Assembly: GCA_026388615.1 (NCBI GenBank)
Contig: JAPLJL010000424.1
Location: forward strand, 1 to 13,012
Direction: 5' to 3'
From: Pseudomonadota bacterium
Lineage (GTDB): Bacteria; Desulfobacterota; JAPLJL01
DNA: 13,012 nucleotides
This document shows positions 1 through 5,062 of the stretch, piece by piece (positions within the stretch are counted from its first letter, which is position 1; every line of letters starts with the position of its first letter). The notes beneath the pieces were generated by a model that was given only the letters and a program-made list of their open reading frames with translations, was not told the DNA's origin and did no database searches. The position numbers and the translations under genes were made by a program.

Positions 1-1
1 C

Positions 2-511
2 GACCTGATCGTCAGCCCCTGCCCTTCCTGCGCCCGCTTCCTGAAAGGCGAGCTGCCCCGGCTCCTGAAAGAAGACCCCGCCGCCGGGGAAATCGGGAAA
101 AAGGTGGTGGACCTCTCGGAATACCTGGTTTCCCAGCCCAACCCTCTCCCCCGGCCGGAGAAAAAGCTTTCCGGTCTTTTAACCTATCACGACCCCTGCC
201 ACCTCGCCCGGGGAATGGGCATATCCAAGGAGCCGCGGTCTCTGCTCAGCCGGCTGCCCGGGATAGATTTCTCTGAGCACACCGAGCGAAGCCGCTGCTG
301 CGGGTTCGGCGGAAGCTTCGCCTTCGAGCACTCCGAGCTGGCGCGCCGGATTCAGGCCAAGAAGGTGGAGTCGCTCGTCCGGACGGGGGCCGGCCTGGTC
401 GTAACCTCCTGCCCCGGCTGCATCTTTCAGCTTGAGGACGGTTTGAGCCGGGCGGGAAACCCGATGAAAGTCAAACATCTTTATGAGGTGCTGGACCATC
501 CGGACTTATAA
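2..511 (+). CDS. (Fe-S)-binding CCG-domain protein, GlcF/LutA-like, 3' part
   Basis: The reading frame is open from the left edge of the window, so the N-terminus is missing. The visible part starts with a CPSC motif, which closes one cysteine-rich (CCG, PF02754-type) domain. A second CCG domain follows with its full cysteine set: DPCH near nt 190-201, RCCGFGG near nt 292-312, and CPGC near nt 409-420. This arrangement is typical of the iron-sulfur subunit of glycolate oxidase (GlcF), lactate utilisation LutA and heterodisulfide-reductase-type subunits. These carry a non-cubane or [4Fe-4S] cluster and pass electrons between a flavin dehydrogenase and the quinone pool or another carrier. The FAD-binding partner would be expected upstream, outside the window. 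An internal ATG at 104 is not the true start, because the CPSC motif lies before it. The exact substrate cannot be told from this fragment. Confidence 0.85.
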   Translation, partial: DLIVSPCPSCARFLKGELPRLLKEDPAAGEIGKKVVDLSEYLVSQPNPLPRPEKKLSGLLTYHDPCHLARGMGISKEPRSLLSRLPGIDFSEHTERSRCCGFGGSFAFEHSELARRIQAKKVESLVRTGAGLVVTSCPGCIFQLEDGLSRAGNPMKVKHLYEVLDHPDL

Positions 512-518
512 AATCCAA

Positions 519-660
519 ATTTCAAAGTTCAAATGTCAAATAAAACCCCAAGTCCAAATGACAAAGCTCAGAACTCAAATCAAATACCAAACACAAATGA
601 TCAAGTTTTGGCTTTTGGATTTTGAGCTTTCTTTGAACTTTGGATTTTGAACTTGGGCAT
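519..660. repeat. AT-rich degenerate inverted repeat, TTCAAAn dialect
   Basis: The left part is made of about 7-nt words on a TTCAAAn/CCAAATn theme (ttcaaag, ttcaaat, gtcaaat, tccaaat, gacaaag). The right part carries the complementary theme (tttgaac, tttggat, tttgaac). The whole could fold into a long imperfect hairpin between the CCG protein and the DUF192 gene. The composition is very different from the GC-rich genes on either side. A similar region closes the window at 12862-13012. Confidence 0.75.
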
Positions 661-668
661 TCGCCTCG

Positions 669-1007
669 ATGCAAATTGAAATAGACCAAAAGACCATCGA
701 GGTGGAATGTTGCCGGGGGTTCTGGAAAAACTTCCGGGGCCTGATGTTTTCCCGAAGAAAAAATATTCTGCTGGTCCTTCCCCGGGAGGGACGGAACCGC
801 GCCGCCATCCATTCGTTCTTCGTCTTTTTCCCCTTTCAGGCTGTCTTCATCAATTCCCGGAACGAAGTCGTGGACGCAATGAGAATGAAACCCTTTCGGG
901 TTTTCCGTCCCCGGAAACCGGCAAAATTCGTTTTGGAATTGAGTGAGGGAAATATTGCCGCTAACGATATAATTATTGGATCACGTTTGGTTTTCAAAAT
1001 GGTGTAG
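669..1007 (+). CDS. DUF192 family protein
   Basis: This is a 112-residue protein. The DUF192 (COG1430) signature can be followed through it: an N-terminal FRGLMFSRR segment at about residues 17-25, a central strand pair AVFINSRNEVVDAMRMKPF at about 58-76, and a C-terminal AKFVLELSEGN at about 84-94. The usual family members are small exported or cytoplasmic beta-rich proteins of unknown function, about 110-150 residues long. This copy has no signal peptide, as in the shorter cytoplasmic versions. The ATG lies just behind the AT-rich repeat and has no recognisable Shine-Dalgarno sequence; no other in-frame start fits the conserved beginning. A GC-rich hairpin starts one base after the stop codon. 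No neighbour suggests a pathway. Confidence 0.75.
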   Translation: MQIEIDQKTIEVECCRGFWKNFRGLMFSRRKNILLVLPREGRNRAAIHSFFVFFPFQAVFINSRNEVVDAMRMKPFRVFRPRKPAKFVLELSEGNIAANDIIIGSRLVFKMV

Positions 1008-1032
1008 GGGAGCCCCTCCGCGGGCTCCCTTA
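1008..1032 (+). terminator. Hairpin directly after the DUF192 stop, possible terminator
   Basis: An 8-bp perfect stem (gggagccc at 1008-1015, gggctccc at 1022-1029) with a 6-nt loop begins immediately after the TAG stop. It is followed only by a weak T-rich stretch (ttatctct). It may terminate transcription or simply be one of the GC-rich palindromic repeats common in this window. Confidence 0.5.
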
Positions 1033-1058
1033 TCTCTGGCCGAGCCTTCGTTCCAGAC

Positions 1059-1080
1059 GGGCGGCCGTGGAAGGCCGCCC
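1059..1080. repeat. GC-rich palindromic repeat
   Basis: A perfect 8-bp inverted repeat, gggcggcc (1059-1066) and ggccgccc (1073-1080), with a 6-nt loop. It lies between the converging DUF192 and alpha/beta hydrolase genes. It resembles the small palindromic intergenic units seen in many uncultured bacterial genomes. Confidence 0.55.
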
Positions 1081-1182
1081 CTACATCATAAAAATAAAAG
1101 ACGAATTCAACCCTGAGCGATTAGTCCAATAAACCAACATTCCAGAGGTAATACACCTTCCGTCATTTGTTTTTTCATTCCG

Positions 1183-1215
1183 CAATCGTCAATCGTAAAT
1201 CGTCATTCGTCAATT
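1183..1215. repeat. Heptamer tandem repeat, CAATCGT dialect
   Basis: Four consecutive 7-nt words (caatcgt, caatcgt, aaatcgt, cattcgt) followed by a partial fifth. The array runs into the stop codon of the alpha/beta hydrolase gene on the minus strand. The 7-nt period is the same as in the larger AT-rich repeat regions of the window, but the word is different. Confidence 0.7.
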
Positions 1216-2005
1216 ATTCCGAGTTGCTCTTTACAAAATCCTTGATCCGGTCGAAATACTCGTCTCCGGCCACCTGCCAGAGATCGTTGTGATCGGCCCC
1301 GGGAACGATAAATATTTCCTTTTTCTCCGCCCCGGAATTATCGTAGAGTTTTTCCCCCTCGCTGAGAGGAATGATCGAGTCATACTCGGCGTGGATGATA
1401 AAGGTGGGAACCTTGACCTGGCGAATCTTGGTTTTATTGGAAGCGGCTTCCAATTTCTCCTTTAGCGACTCATCCACGAAAATATCGAAAAGATCGAAGA
1501 GCCGGAGAACCGTGTCCGCCCCCCCGCTCTCGATGATCAACCCCCGGATCTGGTCCTGGTAATGAAAGGCGAGTTCCGTAGCCGGGATGCTTCCCAGGGA
1601 CCGGCCCATGAGGAATACCTTCTTCGCGAAATTGCCTTTTTCCAGGATCTTCTGAAACCCCTGGAAAACCGGGTGGGCATCGCGGACCAGGCTGGTCACG
1701 GTTGGAAATCCGTCGCTTAATCCATAGCCCCGGTAGTCCGCCACGAAGAGATTCATCCCTCTTTCATTGAAATAAGGAGCCACCCAGTCATAATCACCCA
1801 CCGTTTCTCCATTCCCGTGGAAGTAAATGATGGAAGGCCAGTTAATATCCTTCCAGTAAAAGCGGCAGCCGATCTTGAGGCCCTTCTCCACTTCGAGATA
1901 ATGGGTATCTCCGGCTGTGCTTATCCCCATATCCTTCCGGGGATAAAAAAGCAGGCGAAGGATCTCCGGCTGATCCAGAAAAGAAAGATCCATTTCATGC
2001 GACAT
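1214..2005 (-). CDS. Alpha/beta hydrolase (serine hydrolase), specificity unknown
   Basis: This is a 263-residue protein of the alpha/beta hydrolase fold, close to the 'BAAT/abhydrolase, YfhR/BEM46-like' type. Visible elements in order: an oxyanion segment YFHGNGE at residues 61-67, the strand-loop VADYRGYGLSDG at 88-99, the nucleophile elbow GRSLGS with Ser136, a downstream acid Asp209 in HAEYDS, and His239 in PGADHND. The triad is therefore complete and the enzyme is probably active on an ester, amide or thioester. No signal peptide is seen, so it is probably cytoplasmic. I chose the ATG at 2005 because a GGGAAGGG Shine-Dalgarno lies 8 nt before it. The earlier in-frame ATG at 2023 has none and lies in a hairpin repeat. 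It stands alone and converges with the DUF192 gene. Confidence 0.85.
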   Translation of the reverse strand: MSHEMDLSFLDQPEILRLLFYPRKDMGISTAGDTHYLEVEKGLKIGCRFYWKDINWPSIIYFHGNGETVGDYDWVAPYFNERGMNLFVADYRGYGLSDGFPTVTSLVRDAHPVFQGFQKILEKGNFAKKVFLMGRSLGSIPATELAFHYQDQIRGLIIESGGADTVLRLFDLFDIFVDESLKEKLEAASNKTKIRQVKVPTFIIHAEYDSIIPLSEGEKLYDNSGAEKKEIFIVPGADHNDLWQVAGDEYFDRIKDFVKSNSE

Positions 2006-2025
2006 GGCTTTTTCCCTTCCCATAG

Positions 2026-2061
2026 ATGGAGCCCCACGGGCAAAGCCCGTGGTACCTCCAT
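2026..2061. repeat. Hairpin repeat, AAA loop, copy 1
   Basis: A perfect 8-bp stem, ccacgggc (2034-2041) and gcccgtgg (2045-2052), with an AAA loop. It is extended by outer arms atggag (2026-2031) and ctccat (2056-2061). It overlaps the leader of the alpha/beta hydrolase gene. Confidence 0.65.
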
Positions 2062-2161
2062 GTCTTTACCCGCCGTCGCTAATCTGTCCGACGAAGCCTT
2101 GGCGTAGTCGGAAGCTAATATCTATCACCATTTTAATTTCCTATATACCTTCAGCATTCAT

Positions 2162-2180
2162 CCACGGCTAAAAGCCGTGG
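2162..2180. repeat. Hairpin repeat, AAA loop, copy 2
   Basis: A perfect 8-bp stem, ccacggct (2162-2169) and agccgtgg (2173-2180), again with an AAA loop. It differs from copy 1 at two stem positions, and both changes are compensated on the other arm, so the two hairpins covary. Confidence 0.65.
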
Positions 2181-2318
2181 TCTTCTACGGAGGCGGATAA
2201 GAGCAGTGGAAATATCCAACAAATAGAAAACAATCGCGTTTGGAAAGTTAATGAAATTTCCGAAAAAAATTAAGGGGTGAACATACAGGCACGCCTTCCG
2301 CCAGGCAAAAACCCCGCG

Positions 2319-2343
2319 AAAACCCATACCGGGGGGGTATGGG
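2319..2343 (-). terminator. Rho-independent terminator of the small protein gene
   Basis: On the minus strand, cccatacc and ggtatggg form a perfect 8-bp stem around five C residues. The stem is followed by TTTT and, a little further on, by a second T run. It lies 23 nt beyond the stop codon at 2367. Confidence 0.65.
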
Positions 2344-2366
2344 AAAAAGAAAGAAATCCGCTTTTC

Positions 2367-2543
2367 CTAGGGCTTTTCTTCCTGGGGTTTGTCGTTTTCT
2401 TTGACAAACTCCTCGATCTCTTTTATATGCTCGATAATCTTCTTGGCTTTGGTCAGGCCGAAGGAGAAAGGATATTTATCATCCTCTCCACTCTTGATCA
2501 CCAGCATCGGCTTGCCTTTGAATTCAGATCTTTCTACGACCAT
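2367..2543 (-). CDS. Small conserved-looking protein, 58 residues, unknown function
   Basis: I place the start at the ATG at 2543, giving 58 residues. An AAAGGAGG Shine-Dalgarno stands 8 nt before it. The frame stays open upstream to 2696, but that part is AT-rich and translates a palindrome, so I treat it as non-coding leader. The protein starts MVVERSEFKGKP, has a central segment with DDKYPFSFGLTKAKKI, and ends in a charged amphipathic helix (IIEHIKEIEEFVKEN) and a lysine/glutamate-rich tail. It has no cysteine, signal peptide or membrane segment. I recall similar short proteins with a 'KYPFSFGL' core from deltaproteobacterial genomes but know no function. It is transcribed divergently from lexA and has its own promoter and terminator. 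Confidence 0.7.
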   Translation of the reverse strand: MVVERSEFKGKPMLVIKSGEDDKYPFSFGLTKAKKIIEHIKEIEEFVKENDKPQEEKP

Positions 2544-2577
2544 TTTTATATCCTCCTTTGTCCTCTCTGAGCAGACA

Positions 2578-2655
2578 ATTATATCAGAAAAATATTTTTC
2601 TGCAATATAAATAATATTTCTCTTATCATTATCATATATTACATCCCGCTGGCAA
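2578..2655 (-). promoter_or_regulatory. Promoter region of the small protein gene with an 18-bp palindrome
   Basis: Two sigma-70-like promoters can be read on the minus strand. The upstream one is TTGCCA (2655-2650), 16 nt, GATAAT (2633-2628). The downstream one is TTGCAG (2605-2600), 16 nt, TATAAT (2583-2578). A perfect palindrome, CAGAAAAATATTTTTCTG (2585-2602), fills the spacer of the downstream promoter and would lie just after the start site of the upstream one. It is a candidate operator. Its sequence does not match the LexA operator of the divergent gene. Confidence 0.5.
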
Positions 2656-2689
2656 TCTCTCTGTCCCATGCCTCTCGCCTCCCCAGCCC

Positions 2690-2719
2690 TTGACATCTAA
2701 CATTTGTTAGATATATGCT
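2690..2719 (+). promoter_or_regulatory. lexA promoter
   Basis: A consensus -35 box TTGACA (2690-2695) is separated by 18 nt from a -10 box TATGCT (2714-2719). The transcript would start at about 2726, leaving a leader of about 88 nt before lexA. The spacer is almost completely occupied by the operator at 2695-2712. Confidence 0.7.
2695..2712. promoter_or_regulatory. Probable LexA operator (SOS box)
   Basis: A perfect inverted repeat ATCTAACA-tt-TGTTAGAT, with two 8-bp arms and a 2-nt centre. It overlaps the last base of the -35 box and covers the promoter spacer, the usual position of an autoregulatory LexA site. The sequence differs from the E. coli (CTGT-N8-ACAG) and Bacillus (GAAC-N4-GTTC) boxes. 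I found no second copy before imuB or dnaE2. Confidence 0.65.
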
Positions 2720-2757
2720 GAAAAAACAAAGAGGCCAAGGGTTCAAGGCGAGATTCT

Positions 2758-2792
2758 TCGCCCTTCGACAAGCTCAGGGTTCAGAATGACAG
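2758..2792. repeat. Palindromic repeat unit in the lexA leader
   Basis: The segment cccttcgacaagctcaggg (2761-2779) plus the following ttcagaatgac is, from memory, a widespread intergenic repeat type in bacterial genomes. Its ends (ccct/aggg) can pair. It lies between the lexA promoter and the lexA start codon, so it is part of the 5' untranslated leader. Confidence 0.5.
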
Positions 2793-2813
2793 GAAAGAAA
2801 AAAGGAGCGAGCC

Positions 2814-3434
2814 ATGGAAAAGCTTTCACCGGTTCAGGAAAAGGTGCTGGGTTTTATCCGGGCCCACCTCTCCCGGGAGGGAATCCCCCCCACCGTCCGG
2901 GAGATTGGAAAGGTCCTGGGAACCGAATCCTCCACTATTCACTTTCACCTGAAGGCCCTGGAAAGAAAGGGATATCTCCGGCGGGCCGCCGCCAAGGCCC
3001 GTTCCCTGCAGGTAACCGGGTTTAAAAAAGGCAGCGCCGAGATCCCCCTCCTGGGCATGGTCCCGGCCGGCCCCCCGCTCCTCGCGGTCGAGAATATCGA
3101 GGAATACCTTCCCCTCGACCCGGACTTCTGGAAACTGAAAGCCGGAAGGCCCGGGAATCTCTTCGCCCTCCGGGTCCAGGGGAAAAGCATGATCGGGGAC
3201 GGCATCCAGGACGGTGATATCGTTATCGTGCGTGAGCAGGGACGGGTGGAAAACGGCGAACTGGCGGTGGTCCTGGTGGAGGGGGATGCCACAGTGAAGC
3301 GGTTCCGCCGGGAAGGGGGAAAAATTATCCTTCAGCCCTCCAACCCGGAGTTCTCACCCCTGGTCTTCCGGTCCGGGGGCCCCGAGCCCCGGATCCTGGG
3401 AAAGGTGGTGGGGGTGGTGAGGAGATACCGTTAG
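2814..3434 (+). CDS. lexA: LexA repressor, SOS response regulator
   Basis: This is a 206-residue protein of normal LexA length. The N-terminal winged helix-turn-helix covers residues 1-66, with PPTVREIGKVLG at 25-36 and HLKALERKGYLRR at 45-57. The self-cleavage site is Ala85-Gly86 in VPAGPP. The catalytic dyad is Ser125 (QGKSM) and Lys162 (TVKRF). It should therefore repress SOS promoters and cleave itself when activated by RecA filaments. The ATG is preceded by an AAAGGAG ribosome binding site at a normal distance. It is the first gene of a lexA - imuB-like - dnaE2 cluster on the same strand. It is probably autoregulated through the inverted repeat in its promoter. A 12-bp hairpin spans its stop codon. 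Whether it is the cell's only LexA cannot be seen here. Confidence 0.97.
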   Translation: MEKLSPVQEKVLGFIRAHLSREGIPPTVREIGKVLGTESSTIHFHLKALERKGYLRRAAAKARSLQVTGFKKGSAEIPLLGMVPAGPPLLAVENIEEYLPLDPDFWKLKAGRPGNLFALRVQGKSMIGDGIQDGDIVIVREQGRVENGELAVVLVEGDATVKRFRREGGKIILQPSNPEFSPLVFRSGGPEPRILGKVVGVVRRYR

Positions 3435-3454
3435 CCTTCGAAGAAGGCTAACGG
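3428..3454 (+). terminator. Perfect hairpin spanning the lexA stop codon
   Basis: A 12-bp perfect stem (3428-3439 with 3443-3454) and a 3-nt GAA loop. The TAG stop of lexA (3432-3434) lies inside the left arm. No T run follows, so it is not a classical terminator. It may attenuate read-through into imuB, protect the lexA mRNA end, or be a repeat unit. Confidence 0.5.
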
Positions 3455-3458
3455 AAAT

Positions 3459-3700
3459 GTCTAATTACCTAATTTCTAATGTCTAATCAAACCCCAATGA
3501 CTAATGATTGGAAATTGCTAATTACTAATGCCTAATGAAATCCCAAATCCTAATGACCAACTCAGAAAGATGGAAATTAAGAATTAGACATTGGTCATTA
3601 GAAATTTTTAGATTGGACATTGATTAGAAATTCGTCATTAGAAATTAGAAATTTTTGAAATATTGTTTGGTAATTGGTGCTTGGGATTTGGAATTTGATT
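3459..3700. repeat. AT-rich degenerate inverted repeat, CTAATnn dialect, copy 1
   Basis: The left half repeats 7-8-nt words on a CTAATnn theme (ctaatta, ctaattt, ctaatgt, ctaatca, ctaatga). The right half repeats the complement (attagac, cattagaa, attagaa) and ends in a related text (tggtaattggtgc, tgggatttggaattt). The halves could form one long imperfect hairpin. It separates lexA from imuB and runs up to the imuB start codon. An open frame from 3655 reads through it but is not coding. Confidence 0.8.
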
Positions 3701-3702
3701 TT

Positions 3703-4845
3703 ATGGAGCGGCAGATATTCTTTCTGGATGTAATTTCGTTCTTCACCAGCGTGGAGGAACTGGCGAAACCCGGCCTCCGGGGACGCCCGCTGGTGATCTC
3801 ACCCGGAGAAAACCGCAGCCTGGTGCTGGCGGCCTCGGCCCCGGCCCGGGAGAACGGGGTGGAACGGGGAATCACCCTGGCCCAGGCCCGGAGATTCTGC
3901 CCCGGGCTCCTGGTTATCCCCCCGAACGAATCCCTTTACCGCCGGGCCTCCGCGGCGGTCTTCCTGGCCCTGGCCCGTTTCAGCCCCACGATTGAACCGG
4001 TCGGGCCCGGCCACGCCTACCTGGACATGACCGGCACCGGACGGCTCCTCGGTTCCCCCGCGGACACCGCCCTCGCGCTCAGGCGGGAACTGAAAAAATC
4101 GCTCCGCCTGGAAAGCACGATCGGGCTGGCCCCGAACAAGCTTCTTTCCAACGCCGCCGCCCACTTCGCGAAACCCGAAGAAATCTTCGCGGTCCGCCCC
4201 GGCGAGGAAAAGAAATTCCTCTCCCCCCTGCCTCTCGATTTTCTCCCCGAGCTCCGGGAAGACGCGCCCGGGAAAGAAACCCGGCACCGGCTCCGCGAGT
4301 TCAACCTGAACCGGATCGGAGAGATCGCGGTCTTCCCCGCCTCCCTGCTGGAAATTCTCTTCGGGGGCTTCGGGCTCATCCTCCACGAGCGGGCCCAGGG
4401 AATTGATCCCCGGCCGGTCCATTCCCCGGAGAAGAAACCGGAATTGACCTTTGCCGACATCCTGGCCGAGGACACCAACGATTCCGATCTGGTCGAAGCC
4501 CGCCTGCGCCTGCTCGCGCACCAGGCCGGCTCCGACCTCCGGAGAAAAAAAATCCAGGCCGGGAGTCTGGCCCTCTCCCTCCGCTATGCGGATGAGCGGG
4601 AAACGCGAGAATGTCGAAAGCTCCCCATCCCTACCAACCACGATCTCGAGCTTTTCGCCGCCGGGAAGGAAATGCTTTCCCGCTCCCGGCGCACCCGGAT
4701 CTCCAGCCTGGAAATCTCCCTCTCGGAGATCCGCCCCGCCCGGGAACAAGCCGAGCTTTTCCCCTCGCTCGCCCGGCTCCTGGAGCCGGCCATTGACCGC
4801 ATCCACGCACGCTTCGGGGAGAACGCCATCCGGCAAGGAATCTGA
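3703..4845 (+). CDS. imuB: ImuB-like Y-family polymerase homologue, catalytically degenerate
   Basis: This is a 380-residue protein with the full Y-family layout: FLDVISFFTSVEEL at residues 7-20, the finger motif ASAPARENGV at 44-53, the palm at about 93-112, a helix-hairpin-helix-like region at about 190-225, and a little-finger domain. One catalytic acid remains (Asp9), but the second motif, normally S-x-D-E-A-Y-L-D, reads GPGHAYLD at 101-108, so the Asp and Glu are replaced by Gly103 and His104. Loss of these metal ligands is the hallmark of ImuB, the non-polymerising adaptor of the ImuB/DnaE2 mutasome. QAELF at 349-353 fits the QxxLF beta-clamp motif. I start it at the ATG at 3703; an ATG at 3655 only adds 16 residues of translated repeat. 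There is no clear Shine-Dalgarno. It lies between lexA and dnaE2, as expected for this cassette. Confidence 0.85.
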   Translation: MERQIFFLDVISFFTSVEELAKPGLRGRPLVISPGENRSLVLAASAPARENGVERGITLAQARRFCPGLLVIPPNESLYRRASAAVFLALARFSPTIEPVGPGHAYLDMTGTGRLLGSPADTALALRRELKKSLRLESTIGLAPNKLLSNAAAHFAKPEEIFAVRPGEEKKFLSPLPLDFLPELREDAPGKETRHRLREFNLNRIGEIAVFPASLLEILFGGFGLILHERAQGIDPRPVHSPEKKPELTFADILAEDTNDSDLVEARLRLLAHQAGSDLRRKKIQAGSLALSLRYADERETRECRKLPIPTNHDLELFAAGKEMLSRSRRTRISSLEISLSEIRPAREQAELFPSLARLLEPAIDRIHARFGENAIRQGI

Positions 4846-4855
4846 AGCAGAATCT

Positions 4856-5055
4856 AAGCAAATTTCTAATTTCTAATGACGAATTTTAATCCAATGTCTA
4901 ATTTCTAATTGACCTAATTTCTAATCAATTCCCAAAAATATAATGCCTAATGTCAAATTTATAATTTTTGAGTTTCTGAGTTGGTCATTGGAAATTAGGA
5001 TTTGGGATTTCATTAGGCATTAAAAATTAGAAATTAGTCATTAGTCATTCTATTC
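4856..5055. repeat. AT-rich degenerate inverted repeat, CTAATnn dialect, copy 2
   Basis: The same architecture as the region before imuB. The left half is rich in ctaattt, ctaatga and ctaatgt words. The right half is rich in their complement (attagga, cattaggca, attagaaa, cattagtcatta). It fills nearly the whole gap between imuB and dnaE2 and could fold into a long imperfect hairpin. No promoter or operator was recognised inside it. Confidence 0.8.
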
Positions 5056-5062
5056 AAAGCAA

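Larger units (their letters stand above)
2006..2366. other. Gene-free spacer with palindromic repeats
   Basis: No coding region is supported here. The stretch holds three palindromic units: 2026-2061, 2087-2112 (tccgac/gtcgga arms) and 2162-2180. It also holds an AT-rich segment at about 2205-2275 and the terminator of the small protein gene (2319-2343, minus strand). The promoter of the alpha/beta hydrolase gene must lie here, but I could not identify it. Confidence 0.7.

Noticed and set aside
2544..2696. N-terminal extension of the small protein gene up to 2696
   Set aside because: The extension translates an AT-rich palindrome and promoter-like sequence, and the Shine-Dalgarno stands before the ATG at 2543.
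3799..4836. Minus-strand open frame opposite imuB
   Set aside because: Low-complexity Gly/Glu/Pro-rich translation without any family feature; the plus strand encodes a full Y-family protein.
3459..5055. CRISPR array
   Set aside because: The repeats are short, degenerate and contiguous, with opposite orientation in the two arms; there are no constant repeats with unique spacers and no cas genes.
3459..5055. Insertion sequence or transposon remnants around imuB
   Set aside because: No transposase frame, target duplication or discrete terminal repeats were seen; the symmetry is internal to each region.
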